Positions 43,580 through 52,007 of a stretch of 64,000 nt of DNA are shown here, one piece after another (the stretch's first letter is position 1; the number at the start of each line of letters is the position of its first letter). The notes under the pieces were generated by a model. It was not told the DNA's origin. It saw only the letters and a list, made by a program, of their open reading frames with translations, and did not search any database. The stretch comes from Dehalococcoidales bacterium (GTDB taxonomy: Bacteria > Chloroflexota > Dehalococcoidia > Dehalococcoidales > UBA5627). Position numbers and translations under genes: made by a program. Location of the stretch: NCBI GenBank assembly GCA_041656115.1, contig JBBAED010000001.1:124001-188000 (forward strand), given 5' to 3'.

Positions 43580-44005
43580 ATGGAATCAATTACAAAGATC
43601 GGCGAAGTGCAGCTTGAAGTAACGGGCGAAGTTAAAACCTCAGAAGAATTAAAGGTTATGTTACTTTGGGGTTGGGGCGCCGAAACAACCGGAAAGTTGT
43701 CTTTTAATCCGTCCGAGGACTTAAAAGTCGGCGACGGACTAAAGGTTACCATTGAAAAAGTGGTTATTATTCCCGATCCGATAGAAGAGGAACCCGAAGA
43801 AGTCGTAGCGGAAGCCGGCGAGTGCCAAGAAGCGGTTGCTGCCGGAGAAGGCGCAGAACCCTCTCCTGAAACCGAAGGCGTGGTCGGAGTCATCGCGGAC
43901 ACCGAGCCGATTCCCGAATGCGAATGCAGTTGTACTTGCACTGCCGAGGAAGGCGAGCAGGCCACGATTGGCACCGAAGGTACCGACAAAACAGAAACCG
44001 TATAA
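43580..44005 (+). CDS. small acidic protein with Cys-x-Cys tail, paralogue of the next gene
   Basis: 141 residues; ATG 43580 follows GAGGAGG. The first 65 residues are a compact strand-rich domain with SEELKVMLLWGWGAE...LSFNPSEDLKVGDGLKVTIEKV. The rest is a long acidic region of Glu, Ala, Pro and Gly, containing ECECSCTC, four cysteines at alternating positions that could bind metal. The core domain is clearly paralogous to the 66-residue gene directly downstream. The family is not recognised. No signal peptide. Confidence 0.7.
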   Translation: MESITKIGEVQLEVTGEVKTSEELKVMLLWGWGAETTGKLSFNPSEDLKVGDGLKVTIEKVVIIPDPIEEEPEEVVAEAGECQEAVAAGEGAEPSPETEGVVGVIADTEPIPECECSCTCTAEEGEQATIGTEGTDKTETV

Positions 44006-44042
44006 ATTATAATAATTAGCTAATATTAGGAGGCGTTGAAAT

Positions 44043-44243
44043 ATGGAACCGATATTAATCGGACAGGTTGAGAGAAAAGTAACAACCGATGTTCCTGCCA
44101 GTGATGAATTAAGGGCATTGTTAAGGGTTGTTTGGACTGCGAAATCCGGGGAAGTTGTGTTTAATCCCGCCGAAGATTTGAAGCGCGGAGACATTATTCG
44201 GGTGACCGTAGAAAAGGTTTCCGAAGCCCCCAAAGCGGACTAG
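44043..44243 (+). CDS. small protein, paralogue of the preceding gene without the acidic tail
   Basis: 66 residues; ATG 44043 follows TAGGAGG. It is aligned by eye to the upstream protein: SDELRALLRVVWTAKSG, VVFNPAEDLKRGDIIRVTVEKV. The spacing between conserved blocks is the same, so the two arose by tandem duplication. It is basic or neutral where the upstream one is acidic. Probably cotranscribed, with a 37-base gap, and followed by a hairpin. Function unknown. Confidence 0.75.
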   Translation: MEPILIGQVERKVTTDVPASDELRALLRVVWTAKSGEVVFNPAEDLKRGDIIRVTVEKVSEAPKAD

Positions 44244-44282
44244 TTTTCAAAAAACGCGACAGGTTTTTTATAATCGATTTAA

Positions 44283-44310
44283 TAAAACCCCGGAGGGATC
44301 TGGGGTTTTA
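44283..44310 (+). terminator. hairpin after the paralogue pair
   Basis: TAAAACCCC (44283-44291) pairs with GGGGTTTTA (44302-44310) over a 10-base loop. The T-run is inside the stem, as in short bidirectional terminators. Confidence 0.6.
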
Positions 44311-44336
44311 TGGTTTGTTTTAGAAGGAGGTACAGT

Positions 44337-44831
44337 ATGCCATCGGTAGATGTAGTAAGCAAGGTTGATCATCAGGCTTTGGATAATGCCGTTAATAATA
44401 CACTGCGAGAGGTTGCGACTCGTTATGATTTTAAAAACGTAAAAACCGAGATAACGCTAAATAAAAAAGACAAACTGATTCACATTGTTACCGGTGATGA
44501 AATGAAGCTCAAGGCTGTTATCGAGATGTTAAAGGGCAGTTGTGTTCGTTTGAATATAGATGCCAAGTCGCTTGCTCCCAAAAAGATGGAACCGACCTCC
44601 AGCGGTATGGTTAAGATGGATGTTCAGATTAATGAGGGAATATCGGCGGATACCTGTAAAAAAATAGTTAAACTAATTAAGGGTACTAACCTAAAAGTAC
44701 AGCCGGTAATCCAAGACGAGCAGGTTAGGGTTAGCGGTAAAAAAATCGATGACCTTCAGCAAATAATGCAGTTATTGCGAGAGCAAGATTACGATGTCCC
44801 TTTGCAATTCGTAAATATGAAAAGAGACTAA
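44337..44831 (+). CDS. yajQ: YajQ family nucleotide-binding protein (DUF520)
   Basis: 164 residues from ATG 44337, with AGAAGGAGG ending at 44330; a longer frame from 44310 begins inside a terminator hairpin. PSVDVVSKVDHQALDNAVNN, ATRYDFKNVKTEI and VRVSGKKIDDLQQIMQLL are the family signature. YajQ proteins bind nucleotides or RNA, and one member binds cyclic-di-GMP; their role here is unknown. A terminator follows. Confidence 0.95.
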   Translation: MPSVDVVSKVDHQALDNAVNNTLREVATRYDFKNVKTEITLNKKDKLIHIVTGDEMKLKAVIEMLKGSCVRLNIDAKSLAPKKMEPTSSGMVKMDVQINEGISADTCKKIVKLIKGTNLKVQPVIQDEQVRVSGKKIDDLQQIMQLLREQDYDVPLQFVNMKRD

Positions 44832-44842
44832 GCTAAAACAGG

Positions 44843-44874
44843 AGGGGGGACGCTCATAAGCGCGCCCCCTTTTT
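44843..44874 (+). terminator. terminator of yajQ
   Basis: AGGGGGGACGCT pairs with AGCGCGCCCCCT (two internal mismatches, CATA loop) and is followed by TTTTT. Confidence 0.8.
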
Positions 44875-44914
44875 AACCTTGGGGAAAATCCGATTCAAGC
44901 ACATCCGTTATTTT

Positions 44915-46450
44915 CTAGGTTTTTTTGACCTCGTTGGATTTGTTTGATATTAAAAATGCCGAGATTATACCGATAATACAAAACAGGACTGCCACTTGCA
45001 TTGCTGTATTTAAGCTTTCGGCAAACCCCGAAAAAAACATTCGCATTATTTCTGCTTGGAATTCTTCCGGTATACCGCTTAAATCCACCCCGCTGCTGAA
45101 CCCGCCTTTACCCATCGTATTTATAATTATGTTTTTCATTTCTTCCGTTAGTATCGCGCTGTTATTTAAAGCTGTCTTAACATAACCGATAAGATGGGTT
45201 TGTAAAACAGCACCGAGGACGCCGATGCCTAAAAAGCTTCCTATTTGTCTTGTTGTCGACATAATCCCGCTGGCTGCTCCGGATTTTTCCAGCGGGGCGG
45301 CTGCCATGATTACTGTGCTGACAGGCGCCATTACAAGCCCCATGCCGATACCGGAGAGTGTCAACGGGAAAATCAGCGATTGCCATGTTGTATCAAGCGA
45401 TAGGTGCGAAAGTAAAAATATTGAAATGCCGATAATTGCCATTCCGGTGGCAAGTATCCAGCGCGAGGTCTTTTTATCGGCAAATTTACCGGCAAACGGT
45501 GCGATCAGTAAAACAGCAAGGGGCATTGGCAGGATTACAAGACCGGTTTTAATGGCGCTAAATCCAAGTACAATCTCAAGGAAAAGCACCAGCAAAAAGA
45601 GGATTCCCATTAAGCTAAACATCAACAAGGCGTTTAAAACATTGCCCGCCGAAAAAGAGCGGTTAGTAAAAAGTTTTAAGTCGATTAACGGTAATTTGGA
45701 GCGTTTTTCAATCAGAATAAAGGCTGCAAAACCCAAGAGGCTTACTATAAACAGGGAGATAATCAGAGGTGACGACCACCCAAATTTTTGACCTTCAATT
45801 AGGGCAAAAGTAAGAGAGAATAAAGCAACGGTTGCCGCAATAATACCCGGGAAGTCAATGTAGCGGCTAACTAAATGCTCCTTGGATTCTTCTATAATAA
45901 TTAACCCCAGAATTATTGCTATGATTCCCAAGGGGATGTTTACAAGGAAGATATATCCCCACGAAAGATGGTGAACCAGTAAGCCGCCGACAATCGGTCC
46001 CAGTGCGCTGGCGGCACCGCTTACAGCGCCCCATATTCCCATTGCCTGCCCGCGGCCACCATCCTTAAAAGCGACATTAATTAATGCAAGAGTAGTTGGC
46101 ATCATTGCCGCACCGCCCAAGGCCTGGAACACCCTTGAAATAATTAACATTTCGATGCTTTGAGATACACCGCAGAAAAAAGAAGAAATTGTAAAAACGA
46201 TTAGACCGATAATAAAAAGCCTTTTGCGCCCAAATATATCACCGAGCCTGCCCAGTGTAATCAGGGTGACCGCAAACCCGAGGATATAAACGTTTACAAC
46301 CCATTCTATATCGGCCAGAGATGCTTTAAAATCATCCATGATGGCCGGCAGGGCGATATTAACAATTGTAATATCAAGGTTAATCATAAAAAGTGCGATT
46401 GACAGTACCGCTAGAACAAACCATTTATTGTATTTCCGTTTTGTGGGCAT
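44915..46450 (-). CDS. MFS drug efflux transporter, DHA2 (14-TM) family
   Basis: 511 residues with 14 predicted membrane helices. The N-terminal half has LDITIVNIALPAIMDDF, NVYILGFAVTLITLGRLGDIFGRKR (motif A) and the motif C region GPIVGGLLVHHLSWGYIFLVNIPLG, typical of EmrB/QacA proton-driven multidrug exporters. It is encoded 17 bases after a MarR-type regulator on the same strand, the usual arrangement of an inducible efflux operon. Confidence 0.93.
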   Translation of the reverse strand: MPTKRKYNKWFVLAVLSIALFMINLDITIVNIALPAIMDDFKASLADIEWVVNVYILGFAVTLITLGRLGDIFGRKRLFIIGLIVFTISSFFCGVSQSIEMLIISRVFQALGGAAMMPTTLALINVAFKDGGRGQAMGIWGAVSGAASALGPIVGGLLVHHLSWGYIFLVNIPLGIIAIILGLIIIEESKEHLVSRYIDFPGIIAATVALFSLTFALIEGQKFGWSSPLIISLFIVSLLGFAAFILIEKRSKLPLIDLKLFTNRSFSAGNVLNALLMFSLMGILFLLVLFLEIVLGFSAIKTGLVILPMPLAVLLIAPFAGKFADKKTSRWILATGMAIIGISIFLLSHLSLDTTWQSLIFPLTLSGIGMGLVMAPVSTVIMAAAPLEKSGAASGIMSTTRQIGSFLGIGVLGAVLQTHLIGYVKTALNNSAILTEEMKNIIINTMGKGGFSSGVDLSGIPEEFQAEIMRMFFSGFAESLNTAMQVAVLFCIIGIISAFLISNKSNEVKKT

Positions 46451-46467
46451 AAAAAATCCTTTTTTGG

Positions 46468-46917
46468 TTATTCGGTTTCTTTAACTAACGAAGCCAGTTG
46501 CGCAAGTGATTCAGAAAGCGTTTTTATTTGATTTGAGTCCATTTTAGCGAGGTTTTCCGTAAAATAATTGCGAACCAAATCGTAATAACCGTTAAGCATG
46601 GTTTTACCGGAGTCGGTGATATTAATCAGTATTTTTCTTCTGTCGCTTGAGTCAATTTGTCGTTCAACCGCTTTTTCTTTAACTAAACCATCAATAAAAT
46701 TCGTCATCTGGGGTTTACTTAAAGACAGCCTTTTGGCAATCTCCGAGGAATTCATAGCTCCTTCGTGTGTCAATAAGGTTAAAATTGCCAGCCGATGATG
46801 GGCTATTTTATTTGCCGGAATATAAACGAGGTAGCGGCGCAGGTAATGCATAACAACGTACGCATCATTAATAATATTATCAGTATCGTCAGAATGGTTA
46901 AAAAATGAATAGTTCAT
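46468..46917 (-). CDS. MarR family transcriptional regulator
   Basis: 149 residues. Winged-helix DNA-binding region: HHRLAILTLLTHEGAMNSSEIAKRLSLSKPQMTNFIDGLVKEKAVERQ, then the wing DSSDRRKILINITDSGK, both standard for MarR (quoted in short parts here). It likely represses itself and the MFS gene downstream. The promoter lies so close to the ATG that the mRNA would have almost no leader, and no ribosome site is seen. Confidence 0.93.
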   Translation of the reverse strand: MNYSFFNHSDDTDNIINDAYVVMHYLRRYLVYIPANKIAHHRLAILTLLTHEGAMNSSEIAKRLSLSKPQMTNFIDGLVKEKAVERQIDSSDRRKILINITDSGKTMLNGYYDLVRNYFTENLAKMDSNQIKTLSESLAQLASLVKETE

Positions 46918-46929
46918 AAATTAACCAAT

Positions 46930-46958
46930 ATTATGGAATATCAATCGGTTGATGTCAA
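46930..46958 (-). promoter_or_regulatory. promoter and likely MarR operator
   Basis: On the minus strand TTGACA (46958-46953), a 17-base spacer and CATAAT (46935-46930). The spacer contains ATCAA-CCGA-TTGAT, an inverted repeat (46940-46953), well placed for repression by the MarR protein encoded just downstream. Confidence 0.7.
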
Positions 46959-47055
46959 TTCCAAAACATAAAATAAGAGTTCGTTTACAAAAACTGTATG
47001 AAATATGATCTGTATTGTGTATAATGTTTATATGTATGTTTATTAGGAGGATAGT

Positions 47056-47568
47056 ATGGCTTTTTGCAGTAATTGCGGTAAACAGTTAATTGGTGACCCT
47101 GATATGTGTGTAAATTGCGGGGTTTCACTTAAAAAAGGAGGGGTGTCGCAAACGCAATATCAAACTCCGCCTCAGTATCCACAGCAGCCTTATCCCCCGC
47201 AGCAGCATTCTCAGCAACCGTATCCGTCTCAATACTCTCAGCAACCTTATCCCCAACAGCAATATCACGGTCAACAGTATCCGCAAAATCAGTATGCCGG
47301 GGCTTACGGAGGTGTTTCGGATAAACAAAAGATGGTTGCCGCCCTTTTGGCGTTCTTTCTGGGGACTCTCGGAATTCACAGGTTCTATACCGGAAAAACC
47401 GGAACAGGCATAGCAATGGCGGTTTTAACCGTTGTTGGTTGGATTACAACGATTTTCGTGTTTGGTTTTGTTTTGGTTTACGGCGTGGCGTTGTGGGCCC
47501 TTGTCGATTTTATTATGATATTATTAGGCAAATTTTCAGATAAATACGGCAGACCGATACTAAACTAG
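47056..47568 (+). CDS. zinc-ribbon and TM2 domain membrane protein
   Basis: 170 residues; ATG 47056 follows AGGAGG. An N-terminal zinc ribbon (FCSNCGKQL...MCVNCGV, four Cys) is followed by a Pro/Gln/Tyr-rich linker built of QPYPQQ-like repeats (residues about 33-85). The TM2 domain has [25 protein letters not shown], two membrane helices and the [11 protein letters not shown] ending. The linker repeat may vary between strains. Function of TM2 proteins is unclear. Confidence 0.9.
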   Translation: MAFCSNCGKQLIGDPDMCVNCGVSLKKGGVSQTQYQTPPQYPQQPYPPQQHSQQPYPSQYSQQPYPQQQYHGQQYPQNQYAGAYGGVSDKQKMVAALLAFFLGTLGIHRFYTGKTGTGIAMAVLTVVGWITTIFVFGFVLVYGVALWALVDFIMILLGKFSDKYGRPILN

Positions 47569-47611
47569 AAAGCATTTGAAATAAAAATTATCCGGTAGTA
47601 AAATTAATTGT

Positions 47612-47640
47612 GTGCCCGGTATTAACGCCGGGCACTTCTC
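47612..47640 (+). terminator. terminator of the TM2 gene
   Basis: GTGCCCGG (47612-47619) pairs perfectly with CCGGGCAC (47628-47635) and is followed by TTCTCTTT. Confidence 0.75.
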
Positions 47641-47679
47641 TTTAGATTATTACAATAAAAATTAAAAAGGAGAATTTGA

Positions 47680-48405
47680 GTGACTCCCAAAATCTTAAGA
47701 AAAATCATTAAAATCGATGAAGAAAAGTGCAATGGCTGCGGTGTTTGCGTGCCTGCGTGTGCCGAAGGCGCTCTTCAAATTATTGACGGTAAGGCTAAAC
47801 TTGTGAGCGAGGTTTATTGCGACGGGCTTGGGGCTTGTCTCGGTGATTGCCCTCAAGGCGCTATTTCAATCGAAGAAAGGCTTGCTTCGGAATTCGATGA
47901 AGAGGCTGCTATGGCCTACGTTGAAAGCAAAAAATCGGCGGAAAAGGAAGTTTTTCGAGGTTGCCCGTCCGCTGTTGCTTCGATTTTTGAAAAGAAGGAA
48001 CCGATAGAACAGCCTGCAATCACAGCGGAAGGTCAGCAATCGATGCTTGGTCATTGGCCGGTTCAGCTTACTCTGGTGCCGCCCAAAGCGCCCTTTTTAG
48101 ATAATGCGGACGTATTATTGGTGGGGGATTGTGTTCCTTTTTCAATGGCCGATTTTCACACCCGCTTTTTAAAAGATAATGTCGTCTTGGTTGCCTGCCC
48201 GAAACTGGATGATTTTCAGGCACATGTTAACAAATTAACCGATGTAATAGCCTCTTCTAATATCAGAAGTTTTACTGTAATTAAAATGGAAGTGCCTTGT
48301 TGTTCCGGGCTTGTCAGTATGCTTGAGCAGGCGATGGCAAAAGCCGGTAAAAGGATTCCCTATAAGGAAGTTACGGTTGGTATTAGGGGCAATCTGAAGA
48401 CGTAA
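47680..48405 (+). CDS. 4Fe-4S ferredoxin-domain protein
   Basis: 241 residues from GTG 47680 with AAAAGGAG upstream. The N-terminal 2x[4Fe-4S] domain has CNGCGVCVPAC and CDGLGACLGDCPQG; the second cluster's spacing is CX6CX3CP rather than CX2CX2C. The C-terminal domain (about 100-241) has GCPS, LLVGDCVPFSMADF, VLVACPKLDDF and EVPCCSGL, a conserved companion domain of such ferredoxins that may bind a further metal or cofactor. Cytoplasmic electron carrier; the partner is unknown. Confidence 0.88.
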   Translation: MTPKILRKIIKIDEEKCNGCGVCVPACAEGALQIIDGKAKLVSEVYCDGLGACLGDCPQGAISIEERLASEFDEEAAMAYVESKKSAEKEVFRGCPSAVASIFEKKEPIEQPAITAEGQQSMLGHWPVQLTLVPPKAPFLDNADVLLVGDCVPFSMADFHTRFLKDNVVLVACPKLDDFQAHVNKLTDVIASSNIRSFTVIKMEVPCCSGLVSMLEQAMAKAGKRIPYKEVTVGIRGNLKT

Positions 48406-48417
48406 AGGGCGTTCCTA

Positions 48418-49425
48418 TATTTGTCTTTGCGAGACCATTCCCGCAGGGAAGGCGAAGCAATCTTATATAGATAAATTCCTTTGAGATTGCCACGTCACTC
48501 GCTAAAAGCTCGTTCCTCGCAAAGACGTTTATAACTTGTCATTCTGAGCCTGCCGAAGAATCTAGGGGTTAAAGAATAGTGCAGCGTTCGGTAACGGATT
48601 TTAGGGTAGGGCGATGCCCTTTTTTTGTTGCCGAGGTATCCTCATAGATTATATTTCCCGTCCTCTTAGATCCTTCACTTCGTTCAGGATGACAAACCCC
48701 TCGTTCGCCCTGAGCCTGTCGAAGGGTCCTACGAACGAGAGAAACAAGGACTACCATTCGACTGCCGTTATGGTTCGACAGGCTCACCATGAACGGCTGG
48801 ATTTTTCTTCATTTGTCATTCTGAGGTTGCCGAAGAATCTGGGAGTTAGCGAATAGTGCAGCGTTCGGTAACGGATTTTAGGGTAGGGCGCTGCATCTTT
48901 TTTGTTTCTGAAGGCACCTCATAGCCTGTATTTCCCATCCTCTTAAATCCTTCATTTCATTCAGGATGACAAAAAAGCCCGTTCGCCCTGAGCTTGTCGA
49001 AGGGTTCAACGAACGAGAAGGAACGAGGATTACTACTCGGCCACCGTTATGGTTCGACAAGCTCACCACGAGCGGCTGAGAAGCACCCTGTCTTTGCGAG
49101 ACCATTCCCGCAGGGAAGGCGAAGCAATCTCATATAGATAAATTCGTTAGAGATTGCCACGTCATTCGCCTGATGGCTCGCTCCTCGCAAAGACGTTACT
49201 ATTATTGTCATTCTGAGCCTGCCGAAGAATCTGGGAGTTGGCGGATAGTCTAACGTTTGGTAATGGATTTACAGTAGAACGGTGCCTCTTATTTGTAGCC
49301 AAGGTCACCTCATAGCCTGTGTTTCCCATCCTCTTAGATCCTTCACTGCGTTCAGGATGACAAGAGTGGGATTGCCACGTTACTCGCCTAACGACTCGCT
49401 CTTCGCAAAGATGGTTTGTATGGAT
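48418..49425 (-). repeat. mosaic repeat block R5 (about three composite units)
   Basis: Reverse-complement orientation. TCTTTGCGAGACCATTCCCGCAGGGAAGGCGAAGCAATC occurs twice (here given as a word class), with the GAGATTGCCACGTCA word, ATTCTGAGCCTGCCGAAGAAT, the ATCCTTCACTTCGTTCAGGAT word, GCCCTGAGCCTGTCGAAGGG and ATGGTTCGACAGGCTCACCAT. It lies between the convergent ends of the ferredoxin and cytochrome genes. ORFs at 48569-48790, 48614-48856, 48878-49105 and 49162-49464 are translations of it. Confidence 0.9.
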
Positions 49426-49451
49426 TCCTTTGTTGTCGAAAATAATTTTTA

Positions 49452-49799
49452 TTAGTAATGGCACATCGCACAGTTGAAAGTCGTTTTCGCTTCATCCGGT
49501 GAGTGTGATGTATGGCATAACAAACAATCCTGAAGTTTTGGTGAGTAGTCTGAGCCGGGTGTGCCGAAGGTAACCGGGTTAATGTTAAGACAGTGATAGT
49601 TTAAGTTTTTAGCGGAGTTTTTATCATCGATATTATGGCATATCAAACAGTTCTCGTACCCGGTCCCCATCAGCAAATTTGAAAAACCGGGATTGTCCGT
49701 CTCCGGGGTGCCTCCATTATTACCGCCGCAACCGGTGCCTATCATAGGAATAACCGCTAAAGCTATCATAAACGCAATTAAGAGTTTTTTAGATTTCAT
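49452..49799 (-). CDS. triheme c-type cytochrome lipoprotein
   Basis: 115 residues from ATG 49799 (GGGGGA upstream). A lipoprotein signal ends in MIGTGC, so the protein would be anchored outside the membrane by a lipid-modified Cys. Three CXXCH haem-binding motifs follow: CLICH, CLLCH and CAMCH, the last near the C-terminus. It is 40 bases downstream of a membrane cytochrome b gene, so the pair probably moves electrons between the quinone pool and an external partner. Confidence 0.88.
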   Translation of the reverse strand: MKSKKLLIAFMIALAVIPMIGTGCGGNNGGTPETDNPGFSNLLMGTGYENCLICHNIDDKNSAKNLNYHCLNINPVTFGTPGSDYSPKLQDCLLCHTSHSPDEAKTTFNCAMCHY

Positions 49800-49839
49800 T
49801 AAAATCCCCCGAAATATGTTATTAAACAATTCTCATACA

Positions 49840-50649
49840 TTATTTTGTAAACTGGTCGTACCAAACTTTATGTTCTTCTTTTGCGTACGACTCGCTAACA
49901 TTGCCGGTAAACCACGATTTAAGCAGCGTACGGTGTTTTGTAGATAGGACAACAAATAGTACATGAACGATAACCATAATAACAAAAAGCAGAGAAAAAA
50001 TATCATGTATAAGCGTTGTTACCGCTAATGCAGTGTGCGATATTCCCCAAAAGTGTCCCATTATCTTAATAAAACCGGTGATAATTTGGACGCCGCCTAA
50101 TATTGCATAGACTAAAAATGCCGCTTTTTGCGACGAAAGATATTTCCCCTCGTTACAGCATTCTTTTTTAAATAAATATTTTCCAATCGTGCCCTCCGAC
50201 AAATCCTTAAAATTAGGAATTAGCGATGAGAGCTTACAAGAAAAGATATAGTCGGTTAGGAAATAAAAGCCGCCTAACAAGGTAATATTTAGCCCGATAA
50301 AGTGCATATTGAGCGGGAAAAGTATACTTTTGAGGGTATCGGTAAAATGAGGAAAGAATAAGAAACCGATTATGAATCCCGATATAATTAATAAAAATAT
50401 CCCAACTACTGTTAACCAGTGTTCTATAAAAGACCCGATTTCGTGTCTTTGAACCTTTCCGTTTTCGATTATTGCTTTGCATGTAAATCTTTTTCTTAGC
50501 AGTCCAAGCAAAATTCCCGCCACGGCAGACACTATAAGTAACCACGGCAATTTGGATAAAAGTAACGTGTCCGGAAATGACGACAAAAGAATTCCCCCCG
50601 CAAAAACAGCAAGAAGTGCAATACTGACTAACCATTTAGTTCTGCTCAT
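49840..50649 (-). CDS. cytochrome b-type membrane subunit
   Basis: 269 residues from ATG 50649 (GAGG upstream). About six membrane helices. Histidines suited to bind two b-haems are in RHEIGSFIEHWL, LNMHFIGLN, LIHDIF and MVIVHVLF, similar to FdhC/FdnI and related quinone-linked cytochromes b. It has an additional N-terminal pair of helices and a cytoplasmic Cys/Lys-rich loop (FKKECCNEGK). It is followed by the triheme lipoprotein gene. No dehydrogenase subunit is encoded next to it. Confidence 0.8.
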   Translation of the reverse strand: MSRTKWLVSIALLAVFAGGILLSSFPDTLLLSKLPWLLIVSAVAGILLGLLRKRFTCKAIIENGKVQRHEIGSFIEHWLTVVGIFLLIISGFIIGFLFFPHFTDTLKSILFPLNMHFIGLNITLLGGFYFLTDYIFSCKLSSLIPNFKDLSEGTIGKYLFKKECCNEGKYLSSQKAAFLVYAILGGVQIITGFIKIMGHFWGISHTALAVTTLIHDIFSLLFVIMVIVHVLFVVLSTKHRTLLKSWFTGNVSESYAKEEHKVWYDQFTK

Positions 50650-50740
50650 TAGTAACCTCAAATTATTAAGATGGTTTAAAAAATTAAATTAGCAAAATTA
50701 TAAATCAACAAATCCCTAGTTTTAAATGCTTCGGAATTCA

Positions 50741-50770
50741 AAAAGCGCCTGATTTTCGCCAGGCGCTTTT
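50741..50770 (-). terminator. terminator of dnaN
   Basis: AAAAGCGCCTG pairs with CAGGCGCTTTT over an 8-base loop; with the T-run on both strands it can act in both directions. It lies 24 bases after the dnaN stop. Confidence 0.85.
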
Positions 50771-50793
50771 ATTATCAAAATCTTATTAAATTA

Positions 50794-51930
50794 TCAATCC
50801 CATTGGACAAACATCGGCATCACAACATGGGTGTAGTTATCCATCCCCAGCGGCCTAAAGACGCCCGGGCTGGAAGGGCTGGTTACTTCAAGGGCAACCT
50901 GGGATTCGTGTAAAACGTTTAGGATTTCGGTAAGATATTTACTGTTAAAGGCAATCTTTGATTCGCTTCCTTGAACCAGCGCATCCACCTCACCCTCATT
51001 ATCGCCGATTTCTTCCGAGCGCGCAGTAATTTTCAGTTTTCCGGGGGCTTCTTTAACTCCCGGTGTAATCACTAATTTAATGATATTACTACCGTCACGG
51101 GCAAAGATACTGGCGGTTCTGGTTGCTCTTAAAAATTCCGCAATATCCACCACGGCGCGTGTTGAATAGCTTTGCGGGATAAGCTGAGAATACTGCGGGA
51201 AAGCCCCCTGAATCAGTTGTGAAACAAGTTCAAAATCTTTAAGCTTAAATAAAATCTGTCCTTTGTTTGTATTGACTCGGATCTCAATTGGGGCCTCTTG
51301 TTCTGCGGCCATTCGATTAAGTTCCGCTAATGTTTTTGCCGGAATGATAGCGGTAGTTTTCTTTTCAACGGGTGTTGCCAGCGGCATTTTATAAACTGCG
51401 AGCCGGAAACCGTCGGCGGCAGCCAGTGTTAAAGTATCTCCTTCAAATTCGGCATTAACGCCGGTCAAAACAGGTCTGGATTCATCGACGGCGGCTGCAA
51501 AAACAACTTTTTCGATTCCTTTTCTTAAAGTTTCGGAATCTATGCCGGTTACCACGCCGTCGTCAACGCTGGGTATCGGGGGGAAATCTTTGGCATCAAC
51601 TCCGCCGATTCTGGCTTCGAATCGGGCGCATTTCAGTTGCATTGTGCGGGTGCGTGCGGACAAGCTCATATTGATTTTATCGTTGGGCAAAGACCCCACG
51701 AATTCGGTCAATAGTTTTGCGGGTAAGGTAATCGCACCTTCGTCTTCCACTTTGGCGCCGATCCAAAAAGTAATCGCCATCTCCAAATTGGTTGCCACAA
51801 GTTTGAGGCGTCCCTCATCCGTTGCCAATAGGACATTGTTGGTAATTGGCAAGGTTGTTCTGGTTGTTGCGGTTCTGCTGATGTAATTTAAACTGCGATT
51901 AAGATTTTCTTGAAGACAAGATAATTTCAT
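50794..51930 (-). CDS. dnaN: DNA polymerase III beta subunit (sliding clamp)
   Basis: 378 residues, three clamp domains. It encircles DNA and tethers the replicative polymerase. The family segments seen are the N-terminal KLSCLQENLNRSLNYISR, ESRPVLTGVNAEFEGDTLTLAAADGFRLA in the middle (quoted in part), and a C-terminal HVVMPM. dnaA and recF are not adjacent, so this copy is away from the usual origin cluster. It follows rdgB with a 77-base gap that has its own promoter. Confidence 0.96.
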   Translation of the reverse strand: MKLSCLQENLNRSLNYISRTATTRTTLPITNNVLLATDEGRLKLVATNLEMAITFWIGAKVEDEGAITLPAKLLTEFVGSLPNDKINMSLSARTRTMQLKCARFEARIGGVDAKDFPPIPSVDDGVVTGIDSETLRKGIEKVVFAAAVDESRPVLTGVNAEFEGDTLTLAAADGFRLAVYKMPLATPVEKKTTAIIPAKTLAELNRMAAEQEAPIEIRVNTNKGQILFKLKDFELVSQLIQGAFPQYSQLIPQSYSTRAVVDIAEFLRATRTASIFARDGSNIIKLVITPGVKEAPGKLKITARSEEIGDNEGEVDALVQGSESKIAFNSKYLTEILNVLHESQVALEVTSPSSPGVFRPLGMDNYTHVVMPMFVQWD

Positions 51931-51961
51931 GACGCACCCCCGATATATAGTAGTGTCGAGT

Positions 51962-51983
51962 AGTATATACCAAAATGTGGTAT
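51962..51983 (-). promoter_or_regulatory. dnaN promoter with inverted repeat
   Basis: TATACT on the minus strand (51967-51962) with a weak TTGTTT -35 at 18-base spacing. ATACCA...TGGTAT (51967-51983, 5-base centre) lies in the spacer next to the -10 and could bind a regulator. Confidence 0.4.
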
Positions 51984-52007
51984 TAAAACAAATATTATTA
52001 CAATATT

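Noticed and set aside
48614..49464. Several ORFs of 73-100 codons inside block R5
   Set aside because: All are translations of the dispersed repeat (peptide words such as HPERSEGSKR or RQAHHERL) that recur in other blocks on either strand.
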